Positions 1 through 12,800 of a stretch of 64,000 nucleotides of DNA are shown here, piece by piece. The notes below the pieces were generated by a model. It did no database searches. It was not told the origin of the DNA and was given only the letters and a program-made list of their open reading frames with translations. The first letter of the stretch is position 1, and each line of letters opens with the position of its first letter. The DNA comes from Proruminimicrobium sp963666965 (GTDB lineage Bacteria; Elusimicrobiota; Endomicrobiia; Endomicrobiales; Endomicrobiaceae). Made by a program: the position numbers and the translations under genes. The stretch is taken from assembly GCA_963666965.1 (NCBI GenBank), contig OY762939.1, positions 558,001-622,000 of the forward strand. The letters run 5' to 3'.

Positions 1-2
1 CG

Positions 3-1439
3 GGATCGAATCCTAAAGACGAAGAATTTTTTAAGGCTGCAAAAAATAGAATAAAAAAATCAAAACTTGTTGCGTTCAGCTCGACAAGAAGAAAAAATAT
101 AAAAGCAAAAGATGACGCCAATATAAACAAAGTGGTAAGTTCCGGAGTAAAAAGCGCCTGCATATTCGGCAAAAGCTGGGATTTTCACGTTATACACGCC
201 TTAAATACTACCCTTGATGAAAATATAAATATGATTTCCGACACGGTATCATATCTGAAATCAAAAAAAATAGAAGTTATTTACGATGCGGAACATTTTT
301 TTGACGGATACGCCGCAAATCCGGAATATGCCGCAAAAACAATAGAAGCCGCAATAAAGGCAGGGGCCGATTTTGTGTGTTTGTGCGAAACCAACGGAGG
401 AAAGCTCCCTCTTGAAGTCAGCGACACTGTTAAAGAAATGAAACGCAAATTTCCGGGCGTAAGATTCGGTATTCACGCTCATAACGATTCGGACTGCGCA
501 ACTGCAAATTCGGTTATAGCGGTAGAATCGGGATGCGAAATGGTTCAGGGGACAATCAACGGAATAGGAGAAAGATGCGGCAATGCAAATCTATGTTCAA
601 TAATACCTGCTCTTCAGTTAAAGAGAGGATACGCATGCGTGCCGGCTTCAAAGCTTGAAAAACTTACAGAGCTGTCGATGTATATATATGAAATAGCAAA
701 TCTTGTTCCCAATGATCTTCTTCCTTATGTCGGTCGCAACGCATTTGCCCATAAAGCGGGAGTGCATGTAAGCGCAATAGAAAAAAATTCAAAGACTTAC
801 GAACATATAAACCCTCAGCAGGTCGGAAACACAAGGAGAATTCTTGTAAGCGATCTGTCCGGAAAAAGCAATATACTTTCAAAAGCCGGAGAGATGCAGA
901 TAAATATTGACGATAAATCTGATAAAATAAAAGAAGTTATAAAGGCCGTCAAGGAAAAAGAAAATCAGGGGTATCAGTACGAAGATGCGGACGGATCATT
1001 TTTTGTTCTTACAAAGAAAATAGAAAAACAATGCAATAATTTTTTTACTTTGAAAGGATACAGGGTGAGCGTTGAAAAAAATATTGACGGAAAAATAATT
1101 TCTGAAGCTACCGTGAAACTTGACGTTAACGGCAGAGAAGAACATACGGTTGCCGAAGGAGAAGGCCCTGTCAATGCGCTTGATAAATGTTTGAGAAAAG
1201 CGCTTGTCAGTTTTTATCCCGAAATAAAAGACGTGCTTCTTATAGATTTTAAGGTTCGTGTTATAGACAGCAATGCAAATACTTCGGCAAGCGTTAGAGT
1301 GCTCATAGAATCAAAAGATCAGAAACATACATGGGGCACAATAGGCGTGAGCGAGAATATAATAGACGCAAGCTGGCAAGCGCTTGCTGATTCAGTAGAA
1401 TATAAGTTATTAAAAAATAAAATAGAGAGCAAAAAATGA
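3..1439 (+). CDS. cimA: (R)-citramalate synthase, 5' end cut by window edge
   Basis: Condenses pyruvate and acetyl-CoA to citramalate, the threonine-independent entry to isoleucine synthesis. The reading frame is open from the first bases of the window. The residues A-F-S-S-T-R-R just before the first possible GTG (132) are a family motif, so the true start lies upstream. Seen: the HMGL-like TIM-barrel part with the metal-binding H-A-H-N-D motif, the glycine-rich N-G-I-G-E-R-C-G-N-A-N-L segment, and a C-terminal LeuA-type regulatory dimerisation region covering roughly the last 120 residues. The stop TGA overlaps the next ATG (ATGA), suggesting translational coupling. 2-isopropylmalate synthase is the nearest alternative, but the S-T-R-R and G-I-G-E-R-C-G-N-A-N-L motifs favour citramalate synthase. 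Confidence 0.93.
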   Translation, partial: GSNPKDEEFFKAAKNRIKKSKLVAFSSTRRKNIKAKDDANINKVVSSGVKSACIFGKSWDFHVIHALNTTLDENINMISDTVSYLKSKKIEVIYDAEHFFDGYAANPEYAAKTIEAAIKAGADFVCLCETNGGKLPLEVSDTVKEMKRKFPGVRFGIHAHNDSDCATANSVIAVESGCEMVQGTINGIGERCGNANLCSIIPALQLKRGYACVPASKLEKLTELSMYIYEIANLVPNDLLPYVGRNAFAHKAGVHVSAIEKNSKTYEHINPQQVGNTRRILVSDLSGKSNILSKAGEMQINIDDKSDKIKEVIKAVKEKENQGYQYEDADGSFFVLTKKIEKQCNNFFTLKGYRVSVEKNIDGKIISEATVKLDVNGREEHTVAEGEGPVNALDKCLRKALVSFYPEIKDVLLIDFKVRVIDSNANTSASVRVLIESKDQKHTWGTIGVSENIIDASWQALADSVEYKLLKNKIESKK

Positions 1440-2062
1440 AAAAAATAATTGTGCCGGCGATACTTGCGTTGTGTCTTCTTTTTACGGGTTCAGTCGTTTA
1501 TGCCAGAAATTACCAGCACTGCATGGATGAAGGATTTGAGTCAAAAAATATTGGAGATAGTGATAAAGCGCTTGAATGTTTTGAAGAGGCTTTAAAATAT
1601 AAAAATGAAGATCCGACAGCAATGTTTAACATAGGAAGAATATACGAAGAAAGAGGCGATATAAAGAAGGCATCTGAATGCTATGAAAAAGTTTTGGCAA
1701 TAAGCTATCATCCGCAGATGACCTACGAAATAGGCGGTTTTTACATCAGAATAGGAGATTTGAACAGAGCAGAGGAAATATATACAAGGGCATTGAGACA
1801 CAGAGTCAATCTCGTTGAGGCAAATCTCGGTATGGCAGATTATAATTTTGCGATAAAAAATTATGATAAGGCAATCGAGTTTTATCAGTTTGTCATTGAA
1901 AGAGACCAGAAAAGGGCAATGGCTTTTTTCAGATATGCTCTTTGTCTTGAAGTTGTAGGCAAAGACGATAAGGCTCTTGAAATGTGCGAAAAAGCGATGA
2001 GAATCGAAAACTCTGAAGAGATAAGAAAATTTTACAGGCACTTGAAAAATAAAAAAAGGTGA
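1436..2062 (+). CDS. exported TPR-repeat protein
   Basis: 208 residues. An N-terminal signal peptide (K-K followed by a hydrophobic stretch ending V-Y-A) is followed by about five tetratricopeptide repeats. The repeats show the usual spacing of G/A/Y/A/P-like positions, for example A-L-K-Y-K-N-E-D-P-T-A and A-M-F-N-I-G-R-I-Y-E-E. TPR arrays mediate protein-protein contacts; the location is probably periplasmic. It is sandwiched between cimA (ATGA overlap) and ilvD (4-base overlap or 5-base gap depending on the ilvD start), so it is co-transcribed with amino-acid genes. Nothing in the sequence links it functionally to them. The specific partner is unknown. Confidence 0.8.
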   Translation: MKKIIVPAILALCLLFTGSVVYARNYQHCMDEGFESKNIGDSDKALECFEEALKYKNEDPTAMFNIGRIYEERGDIKKASECYEKVLAISYHPQMTYEIGGFYIRIGDLNRAEEIYTRALRHRVNLVEANLGMADYNFAIKNYDKAIEFYQFVIERDQKRAMAFFRYALCLEVVGKDDKALEMCEKAMRIENSEEIRKFYRHLKNKKR

Positions 2063-2067
2063 TAAAA

Positions 2068-3717
2068 ATGAAAAGCGATACAATTAAATGCGGCGCAAAC
2101 AGGGCTCCAAACAGGTCTCTTGTGTATGCAACAGGCATCAGCCCGAAAGATAAAAATAAACCGTATATAGGAATTGCTTCTTCTTTTACCGATCTGGTTC
2201 CGGGACATATAGGAATGAGAGATCTTGAAAGATTTATAGAAAGAGGAATAGCGGCCGGCGGCGGCGTTCCTTTTATATTCGGAACTCCTGCGATATGCGA
2301 CGGTATTTCAATGGGTCATTCCGGCATGCATTATTCGCTTGCTTCAAGAGAACTTATATGCGATATGATAGAATCCGTTGCAAACGCGCATTGCCTTGAC
2401 GGTCTTGTGCTTTTGACAAACTGCGATAAAATTACGCCCGGCATGATTATGGCAGCCTCGCGTTTGAATGTTCCTTCGATAGTCGTTACGGCAGGCCCGA
2501 TGCTTACCGGTTTTTACAATAAAAAAAGAAGATCTTTTGTAAGAGATACCTTTGAAGCTGTCGGCTTATATCAGAGCAAAAAAATCAATCTTAAAGAGCT
2601 TGAAGAGCTTGAAGTCTGCGCATGTCCCGGAGCGGGATCATGCCAGGGCCTTTATACTGCAAATACGATGGCATGTCTTGCCGAGACTATGGGAATGTCT
2701 CTGCCGGGCTGTGCTACGGCTCCCGCAGTGTCTGCAAAAAAAAGAAGAATAGCTTATGAGTCGGGAATACAGATAGTTGAACTTGTAAAAAACAATATAA
2801 CGCCGAGATCGATTATTACGAAAAATGCTTTGCATAACGCTATTGTCGTTGATATGGCCTTAGGCGGCTCTTCAAATACCGTGCTTCATCTTCCTGCCAT
2901 AGCGCATGAAGCCAAAGTCGATTTTGAACTTGATCTGTTTGATAAAATATCAAGACAGGTTTCTCATATAAGTCTGCTTGAACCTGCAGGAGATCATTAT
3001 ATGGAAGATCTCGAAAATGCCGGCGGAGTTCCTGCCGTGCTGTCTGCGGTCAAGGCAAAATTGCTTCCAAATAAAACAGTCTCAGGTCTTAATATAAAAG
3101 ATATAGCAAAAAATTCAAAAGTTTTAGATACCGATGTAATAAGAGAAAAAAATCCTTACCACAAAGAAGGCGGAATCGCCATCTTGAGAGGCAATATTGC
3201 TCCCGACGGCTGTGTTGTAAAACAGGCGGCAGTCAGCGAAAAAATGAAAAAATTTACGGGTAAGGCGAAAGTTTTTAACAGCGAAGAGCTTGCGATGAAC
3301 GCAATTATGGCCGGCAAGATAAAAAAAGGCGATGTTGTAGTCATAAGATACGAAGGGCCTAAAGGCGGTCCGGGCATGAGAGAAATGCTTGCTCCTACAA
3401 GCATGATACACGGAATGGGTCTTTCGGATTCAGTCGCTCTTATAACAGACGGCAGATTTTCGGGCGGCACAAGAGGTCCGTGCATAGGACACGTTTCGCC
3501 GGAAGCGATGGAGGGCGGTGTAATAGCGGTTATAAAAGACGGCGATATAATAGATATAAATATACCTGAAAGAAAGATGAATGTTAAACTTACTAAAGAA
3601 GAAATAGATAAAAGATTTAAAACATGGCAGAAGCCGGAACCTAAAATTAAAACAGGCTGGCTTAACAGATATGCAAGGTTTGTTACTTCGGCATCAACAG
3701 GCGCGGTTTTAAAGTAA
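2068..3717 (+). CDS. ilvD: dihydroxy-acid dehydratase
   Basis: Iron-sulfur dehydratase that converts 2,3-dihydroxy-isovalerate and -methylvalerate to the 2-oxo acids of valine and isoleucine synthesis. Seen: N-C-D-K-I-T-P-G-M (cluster cysteine), C-P-G-A-G-S-C-Q-G-L-Y-T-A-N-T-M (second cluster cysteine region), and the C-terminal G-R-F-S-G-G-T-R-G and G-H-V-S-P-E-A motifs. At 549 residues it is full length for the family. A GTG at 2059 is in frame, but the ATG at 2068 has a ribosome binding site (AGGTGA) at proper spacing, so I take 2068. It is the last gene of the cimA-TPR-ilvD unit and is followed by a strong terminator. Together with cimA and the distant ilvB it supports branched-chain amino-acid synthesis. 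Confidence 0.96.
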   Translation: MKSDTIKCGANRAPNRSLVYATGISPKDKNKPYIGIASSFTDLVPGHIGMRDLERFIERGIAAGGGVPFIFGTPAICDGISMGHSGMHYSLASRELICDMIESVANAHCLDGLVLLTNCDKITPGMIMAASRLNVPSIVVTAGPMLTGFYNKKRRSFVRDTFEAVGLYQSKKINLKELEELEVCACPGAGSCQGLYTANTMACLAETMGMSLPGCATAPAVSAKKRRIAYESGIQIVELVKNNITPRSIITKNALHNAIVVDMALGGSSNTVLHLPAIAHEAKVDFELDLFDKISRQVSHISLLEPAGDHYMEDLENAGGVPAVLSAVKAKLLPNKTVSGLNIKDIAKNSKVLDTDVIREKNPYHKEGGIAILRGNIAPDGCVVKQAAVSEKMKKFTGKAKVFNSEELAMNAIMAGKIKKGDVVVIRYEGPKGGPGMREMLAPTSMIHGMGLSDSVALITDGRFSGGTRGPCIGHVSPEAMEGGVIAVIKDGDIIDINIPERKMNVKLTKEEIDKRFKTWQKPEPKIKTGWLNRYARFVTSASTGAVLK

Positions 3718-3741
3718 AAATTATATTATGTAATAGATCAA

Positions 3742-3780
3742 AACGGCGGAGGTTTTTAATCTCCGCCGTTTTTTTTTTAT
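3742..3780. terminator. rho-independent terminator between convergent genes
   Basis: Ten-base perfect stem AACGGCGGAG / CTCCGCCGTT (3742-3751 and 3761-3770) with a 9-base loop, followed by a run of T. It ends the ilvD unit. The giant minus-strand gene ends 25 bases away, and the short A-run on the left could give weak termination for that strand too. Confidence 0.92.
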
Positions 3781-3804
3781 TTTTGTTTTGTCTTAAATTG
3801 ATTC

Positions 3805-6800
3805 TTAAGCCGCAGACAGAATATTTCTTGTTATATTGATATCCTGCTGTGCCAGCGCAAGGCTTGCAACATCTACTTTTATATCGTTTGTATCCGCAAA
3901 CGGCATCAAAAATATAATAGTATTTACCGCAATAACGTCGGGCTTTGATTTTGAAAAAGCTCTATTCGACAGAGAATCAATATTGTCTTCAATATATTTG
4001 CGCATCTGCTGTTCCTTGGAAAACTGATCCTGTATTTTATCTATTGCTTTTACATTTGCGTCTATATCCGTGCTGTCGGCTGAGGCGAAATTTAAAAATT
4101 TTATTTTCAGCGCCTTGGCAAGCATATTTTCATAGCTGCGGTTTTTTAAGCCGATTTCTTTTCCGTATTCCGCCAGTTTTCCGGCCGCTGCTATTCTAAA
4201 TACAATCTGTTCTATGAAAGATATATCTTCATCGCTTATCCGGGCATTATTAACCAGTTTTTTAAAGTCAAAAAATGCGCTTAAATCCTTATGGGCAGTC
4301 AAAGCCGCTATAACATCCGAATAATCTTTTGTTGTAAGAGTCTTCATGTAAAGAGCAAGTATCCGGTCAATATCCTCGCGGCTGAAATTTTTTGCAAGGC
4401 TTTCTATCGAATAAGTTTCCGCTATTTTTGCCGATAAATATTTTGATTTAAGAGTTGAAATAATTTCGGTTACTTTCGTCATTGAGAAAATATTTCTTAA
4501 ATCGCCCGACAATATACTGTCTTCTTCGTTGCTGACTGCTTTTTTGAGAAGACTGTTTTTAAATATTATCGGCTGCTTGCTGATATTTTTTGTTATAGCC
4601 GATATTATTTTTTCAACAGTGTCAGAGCTTTCGTCAAATGCGGCAGTTATTTCATCGTTTGTAAATTTATCGGTTATCATGCACGAATCTTTTGAAATAA
4701 TTTCTATTGTTCCGCAAAGATTATCATTCTTAGATACTTCTGTTTTTTCAGCGTCCGATGCCGTAAGAACGTAAATGTTGACATTCTTAGCTCTGGCTTC
4801 GGCAAGAACTGAATTTAATTTGTCCTGTCCGAAATCTTCCGTAAGTTTGGCATATTGATCATATTCAAGAACAATCTGGCAGCTTATGTTTTTCTGCTGT
4901 TCAATTAAACTTAAAAATTCTTTCATTCTGTCTTCTTTTGAGGTTTCGGTGCTTAAATCATCCACATATCTGTAAATGCTTTCTCTTAAAGCAAATGCGT
5001 ATTTTTTCAATACGTTCATATACGAACCCATGATTTCTTGCTGTCTTTCAAATCCCGATGCTGCGTTTAACAAAGGCATTTTTATCGTAAACAGTTCATT
5101 GTCCCAGCTTACGGATTCTTTTTCGGCATTAACAACCTGGGCAAAAATAAATTCAGTTTTCTCTGATTTTATATTTACTCCGTATGCTTTTGAAATAAAT
5201 TCAGTTATTTGACTATTGAGAATTTCGGAATTTTTTGTATCATTTACCGTTTGCCCGTAATCTGAATTTTCACAATATAAATAAATGCCTTTTGCAGTGA
5301 CTGCCGTATATAATATCTGGCCGTTTATTTTTAATCCGGAAGATTTAAAGTTTGATTCCCGTATTTTTTCGGCCGGCATTTTTCCTGTTATTACAAAAAC
5401 ATTTGCAAATAAATCTTTTGACATCTGTGTTTGCTGCGTATCGGGTATTTCATCGGACGTTATTTGTTTGTAAAAAATTCCCACCTTATGAGCCGGATTG
5501 TTTTTGTTGCCGTTGTAAATAAATACGCCCATAATCATCGAGGCAAATATCAAAATCATGTCAAAAGGCATCACCAGTTTGAAGTTTGAAAGAGTGTATT
5601 TGTTTTCTTTTGACGCATAATTGAGGATATCTTTTGCAGTTGCCTGTACAAATACCGGTTTTTCCTCTTCGGCTATATTGTTGTTGCCGGCAAGAATCAA
5701 GGCGTATTGTTCAACTATGCCTTTTACGGCTTCATTTTTATTTGCCTGGGGAGAGAATGTGGTATAAGATTCAATGTCGGAATTAATGGCCGCAATTAAA
5801 GCATTCGTGTCTTTTGCCGATACATCAGAATATTCTCTTTCTATAAAATCAGAGAAACTGTTTAAATATGTCTTAATTTCCTGATCGGTAAACAGTTTGC
5901 TGGCTTCATCAATGTAGCCCGTTATAAAATAGGCCTGAGCCATATCCATAATTTTAAATTTACAATTCGTAAATTTGCCTTGACTTATATATTCGCGTAT
6001 AGATTCATCCATTACCGCAGTTACATCTATTGAGGCAGGATCTGCGCCTGCAGTTTTGGCTTTGAAAATTTCTAATACACCAAGGAGCATATTTCTTTGG
6101 AATGTCATTTTTTGATCTGTCGCCGTAATATAATTTTTTGCAGCAGTATCAAGCATTTCAAGCCCTTCGTCTCCCGAAATCTGGGATATTCTGTCGTTTA
6201 AAGCATAAGCTATTTCAAGATAAGAGCTTTGATTGTTGATATCCGTGAGTTTGACCTGCTGCGTTCCTTCTACGGGAATTGATAAAAGTTTAGACATTCT
6301 CAGAGCGCTTATAGTACCGTATAAATCGACGAACGATGATTTTGCATTCAGATAAGATTTTGTATCATACATTGAGTTTAAGTCGTTTGAGATTGCGGCA
6401 AGAAGAATAGGGTTTGAAGTCAAATTTTTAAAATGTTCAGCCACAACGTTATATGCATAAACATTGGTTGATGTAAGATCCTGAGAATCTTTAAAAATTG
6501 TCGGTTCAAACAGTAAAGCGCCGGTAGCGGTTTCATCAAAGTTGTCCGTTGAAACAAATTTTACCATTGCGCATAATGTTTTCCACTCATAGATATTATG
6601 GATATTTGTGAAATCATAATCCGAATAATTATATTCCTGCAAATATTTTTCAACTTCCGCTTTGTCAATCATTTTTAATATTTTAGAATCATCTGCGCTT
6701 TTGTCTATAAGCAGCATGTAAGCGTAAAATCTGTATTTTAAATCTTGGTCGCTTTTAACTATATTTACAAGCTGTTTTTCGTTGCCGAGTTCCATTGAAC

Positions 6801-9800
6801 TTACCAGAGTGTAAGGCAGCGACGTCATCTTTACATATTCAAATTCGTTTTCCGTGTATGCCTGTTCAAAAGAATCAGCGTATTTTTCGTTTGTTATTGC
6901 TTTTGAGTTTCCGGCCAGAATTGTATCTAAATCTTTTAATACGTATCTCCATATCGAATAATAGGAAGAATCTGATATTTTCGGAGAAATATCGCTTTTG
7001 GGATTTACCATTTCAGTTCTTATCTTCAATAATGCTTCAACAAACTGCTGTTCTGTTTTTACATCCTTGAGATAGTGTCCGACCTTGTCATGCAGAAGTT
7101 TTACCTGCGGCTGTCCGAGATATGAATCAATATATTGTCCGAAAAAATTCTGGTAATTCATTATTTTTGAAACTATTTCCTGTTCTCTTGTTTCTCTTGA
7201 AGCGACAGTTATTTTTCCTGCTGCTGTTTCTGAATCGGCAACCTTTTGGGCGAATGCAACAGTAATTTCATATATTACTTCTCGCGTCGCTTTACTTTCA
7301 AAATTTGCTTCAGATTGGTATTCTTCTATAGCCTGCTTTAAAAATTCCGCATATTCGGGACCCATTGACGTTTTAACTGATTCAAGAACCAAGCTTCCGG
7401 CATCGTGTTCCTCAGTGCCGTCTCCGATTTCAGACATTGCCTGCTGGCTGCTTGTTTCAATGTCAAGTCCGGCTTCAAATTCCATAACGGTCTGTGAAGA
7501 ATAAGCGTATAATTCGTGAACCGACATCTTTGTAAGATAAGATTTTAAAAGACCGGAAACTAGATTGTAATAAGTGTCTTGCGTAAAAGGATTGTTCTCT
7601 TGCGACAATATTAAATAAAGCTTGTCATGGCCTATTTCATGCGCGGATGTCGAAGATAAATTAGCGTTTTTGTCTGCGCTGTATGATAAATCGGCTCTTG
7701 CAACTATATATGTATCTTTGCTCAAAATCATTCTTGACCATTTCTGAATGAAATCAGCCGGAACATTTGCGTCAACAATAAAATTCATTATGTAATTTTC
7801 AACCTGCCATTCAAAATCCGTTGCGACTTGTCCTCTTTCATTTTCAGATTTTATCCAGTTCAGAGTCGCCTGTCTATCGAACAGTTCTGCAAATTCGCCG
7901 TCTTTCGGAGTATAATCGCCTTCGGCAATAAGAGTCATATGGGCGAAATATCTGTAATCTCTGTCTTGAGAGGCGTCATTTATTATTTTAATAAGTTCGG
8001 CCGGTTCTTTTCTTATTGACAATATTTTCAAATAACCTATATCTCTCTGGCTGTAAATGCTTTCCAGTTCTTTTTTCAGTGTTTCATTTTTCATTATTGT
8101 ATCAAGTCCGTCGACAATCTTATCTTCAACGTCGTGCAGCTGATACTTCCATACCGGCGTATAGTAGATATCCATCATTTCCGGAATAAAATCTTCGGAT
8201 GCAAGATTTTTTCTTATTTCAAGAAGACTTGAATAATATCCTATTGTGCTGCTGTGATCGACCGCCGTTATTGTATAAGCTGTCGATTGGCATGTGGATA
8301 CGAAATCTGAAGGAGAAATTATTGCAAGAGTTCCTACCGAAAGGCCTATAAATAAAGCGGCGGTAACGGCAAGTTTTTTTGCCCATCTCAAAAGTCTCGG
8401 TGTTTTTGCCTGTATTCTCTTTTTTTCTAATTTTATTTGTTTTTTATTCCATTTCTTATGGGCAAGAACGTTTGATATTGTTGAAGTTATCTCGGCAATT
8501 TTTGACGAATGTGTCAACTTCAGAGTAAATTTATACATTCTGTTGATTTTGCCGAGTATTTTTGTCATTCCTTTTTCGTATTCTTCTCTTGTAATTTCAT
8601 TAAAATCTGCATGCTTTTTAAAGAAATCTTCTTTTAAGGCATCTGATTTCTTTACGTTTGTTAAACCGGCTTTATAGATTGCGCTCAATAAAGGCGCTTC
8701 GGATACGGGAGCTATTATTACGGAATATGCATTGTATAAAAGAGTTCTTATTTTTTTGTTTTTAATATTTTTTATTTTAGAAACTATTTTATTATCTATG
8801 GTGAATCTGAATGTCGGCATAATGCTCGTTTCTATTTCTTCGATTCTTGCGTCTTTCTGCTCGCTCTGAAGAGCTCCTGCCGTTATTTCGGCTTCCGCGG
8901 AGATTACGGCGTAGCGGTGTATTATTCCTTTTACTGTTTCTGCTTTTGCGCTGTCTATTGTAAATGTGCTGTATTGATCTGCGCTTGCAGTAAGAAGTTT
9001 TTTAAGTTCAGCCGCATCTTGATATGAAAAACCTGTTGTATTTGCATAAGTTATAAAATTTTCAAGTGTTTCCCGTCTGGATTGTTCTGTAAATAATTTA
9101 TCCGCCTCAGTCAGATAAGAACTGATAAAATAACCGGTGGCCATATCTTTTACCGGCAGCTTGCATGAGGTAAATGAATTTTGCTGCAGATACTGGTCTA
9201 TAGATTCCTGTAAAACCTTTTCAATATCGATATTTTTTATGTTTGTATCTTGAATTTTAGTTTCAAATATCGACAATACTCCGTAAAGCATATTTCTGGT
9301 CATAGTCATTTTTTGGTCTGAATTGACTATTTGGTCTTTTACGGCCTGTCCCAGTATGTCCAATCCGTCTTCGCCGTACACACTGTATATTTTTGAACTT
9401 AGAACAGTTCCTATGTCTGCAGCGGTAGAATTCTGATTTATCGCCGTGACTGCAGGCAAAGATTCATCAAGCGAAAGTGTGCGTGATATTTTAAGTATGC
9501 TCATGTTTACAAACATGCCGGTAAATTCTTCTTTTGTGTTTAACATGAATATTTTTGTATCGGTCAGAGAATTTATGTCATTTGCAACTGCCGCATAGAT
9601 TACAGGGTTTGAAGAAATATCTTTTAAGTATTCTTTGACGTAATTATAGACGTATATGTTGTAAACATAATTTGTGTTTTCCGGATCTACTTCGCCGGAC
9701 AGTATTGTCGGTTTGAAAAGAAGATTGCCTATTGTGTATGAGTCCAAAGTATTGCCCGAAACAAAACTTACCATTGCGCAAAGAGTCTGCCATTCGTATA

Positions 9801-12800
9801 TTCCGCTCAGCGTGCTTGAAAAATGTGAAGAGTCGGTATAATCGGAAAGATATTCTGTGATTGCCTTTTTGTCCATAAGAGAAGCGATCGAATCATCGGC
9901 GTTGAATCTCTTTAATGCAAGCATATAGGCGTAAAATCTGTATTTCATATCCATATTTTTATTATTGATCACCGACACTAAACTGTCTTTTGTTTTTTCA
10001 TTCTGCATTTCGGTTATTTTTATAAAAGTTATCTGTTCGTCTGTATAAACAGAATGATATTTTTCAGACAGATTCAGTTTGTTTATGGTAGGTTCGCTGT
10101 TTACTATAGTTGAGTCAAGACCCTCAAGCATATATTTCCATATTGCATAAGAAGATTGTTCTTCAATTGTAGGCGTGAAGGAACCGTCCGGTTTGTTCAG
10201 CTCGGCTCTTATGGTCAGCAGTCTGTTGAAAAAATCATATTCGTTGTCAGTTCCTTTTAAATTGGAAAGGAAATAGTCGTTAATTTCCTTTACCAGCGGA
10301 TTATCTAAATACGATTCAATAAAATCTCCAAAATAATTTTCGTAATTCATAAGCTGTATTACAATTTCTTTTTTTCTTTCAGCTCTGCTTGTTGTAAGCG
10401 TATTGTTTTGTATTTCCTGGTCAACGACTTTGTCTGCAAATATGTTTACTATGTTAAGAACAGTTTCTCTTATTGATATTTTCGGATCTGAATCAAGGCT
10501 CATCTGGTATTCTTCTACCGATCTGGACAAAAGAGGCATATATTCATTTCCAAAATTTGTTTGTATTGAATCTATTACCATGTTTCCTGCATCATGAACT
10601 TCAGTCTGATCCATCATTTCCGATATAGATTTCGGACTTACGTTATGAACCGGAACATTTAATTCAAGCGAAAGGGTGTGTTGTATGGAATAAGCGTATA
10701 ATTCTCCAATTCCCGATAACAGATAGCTGCTTTTTGAGCCGAGCATATTGAATAATCTTCTGTGCCCCAACTCATGTGCTGCAAGCGATGACAGTGTCCC
10801 GGCCGGTATGCTATAAGAAAGATCCGATCTTGCGGCAATATTTGTTTCGCCGTTTAAAACAAGTCTTGAATTGCGCAGAATATCTTTTGCCGATACGTTG
10901 GCTTCATAAAGATAATTCATTAAATAGCTTGCAACTTTTGCATCGAAATTGGTTTTGTCCTCAGTTGTTTCCTGTCCTACCCAGTCAAGAGTCGCCTGTC
11001 TGTCGAACAGTTCCGAAAACTCTCCTTCTTTCGGCGTATAAGTTTCTGAAGCCATAAGAACCATATGGGCATAATATCTGTAATCTCTCGGCTGGTTCAA
11101 ATCATTTATTATTTTTAATAATTCGTCATTGTTGTTCCTTAATGAAAGGATTTGCAAAAAACCCTGGTCTTTTTGCGTATAAGCGCCGTCAAGTTTTTCT
11201 TTAAGAGCCGGGTCAGCTGTTATTATTGATAATCCGTCTGCGATTTGGTCTTCTACAACAGCAAGCTGTTCTTTCCACCATTTTATATAGTTGGCGTCAG
11301 CCATTGAGGCTATATATTCTTCGCTTATAAGATCTTTCTGAATGCCTATAAGTTCGCTGTAATAAATGCTTGTGTTTGACGAGTCCAAGTCCTGAATTCT
11401 TTCCATTATTTCAACAACCTGCGCTTGTCTCAATTCCGAATTTTTAGTTACGTCGATGTAGGAAGAAGCGTCAATTCCCGTTAATACTGTAGATACAATC
11501 GGTATTGATGATAAATTGCTGAAAACGTCACTTACTCCCGGCATTGATAAAATCATGGAAGGTATGGCGGTCAAAATAAAAATAATTGTAAATGCTTTTA
11601 TAATTCTTTCTTTAAGAGTAAGGATCTTTTTGCCGTTAGCTCTTGCTATTTCATTTTTATTCCATTGGCCGTGCACAACAACGTTTGATAAATTCACTGA
11701 AAAACCGGATGCAAACGCAAGAATCTTATTTCTTGAAAAGAATGTATTTGTTCTTTCCATTGCGTCTAATATTTTTTGAATTCCCAATTCATAGTTTGTC
11801 TTGCTGTTTTTGTTAAAATCCTCGTGGCGGTTAAGCAAATCGGAAATCATTTTCTTTGATTTTTCGGGATTTGTTTTTGCTGTTTTATAAATTCTGTTTA
11901 ACAGAGGGGCTTCAATTACCGGCGCAATGATTACCGAATAAATTTTGTAAGACAATCTTCTCATAAAAGGGCTGCGGATATTTTTTATTTTCTTAACAAT
12001 ATTATTGTCGGTTATCAAAACTGCAGGCGGGTTTGGCGGATTCATTTTGTTTTTTACTGTCTGAGGAAGGCTCTCGTAAAGATATTGCTGAATAAGCTCA
12101 GGAAGTCTTGCTATTACCGAAAGATCTATTCCTTTTATGCTGATTATATTATTGTTTTCCGCATTTCTGAGTTCAAAAATAAGTCCGTTTGAAAAATTTA
12201 ATTCAGGATTATTTTCAAAAAGAAAATTTATATAAGATGAATTTATTTCAGCCTGAGAGTATTCGTCAAAGTTTTCTTCGGCAGTTGTATTTTTAATTGT
12301 GCCGTTATCGTTTGTAAGTGTAATTTTTCTTGTTCCTGCTGTTATTGTTGTTTTGTCATTATCAAATTCAACTGTAACTTCATCTTTAACCATTGCTTTT
12401 AATTCTTCAGTTACGGCTTCAATTGTTTCTTTTGAATAAGCGCCGCCGAGAATTTCAAGACCGGCATTTACAGCCATATTAAACTTAAGAAAATCGCTTA
12501 CGCTTGAGGCTATTGTAAAACTCAGAGCGTTTGCGTCAATAGAGACTTCTTCTCTTATCATATTTCTGTAAATTTTTTCGGTATTCTCAATATTTTCTAT
12601 TGCGGGAGTTATTGTCACAAAACTTATATTTTTATCTTTGAAAAGCTCCTGGAGTCCTTTTGAATGGAATCCTCCGCTTACAACGACTACGATATCTCCG
12701 GAACGTTCAAAAATATTTTTGCCCTGAGGTGAAGCGACGTAGTTTACGTTCTTATTGTTTAAAATTTTGTCTGTAAAAATTAAGTTTCTGTCATTGTTTA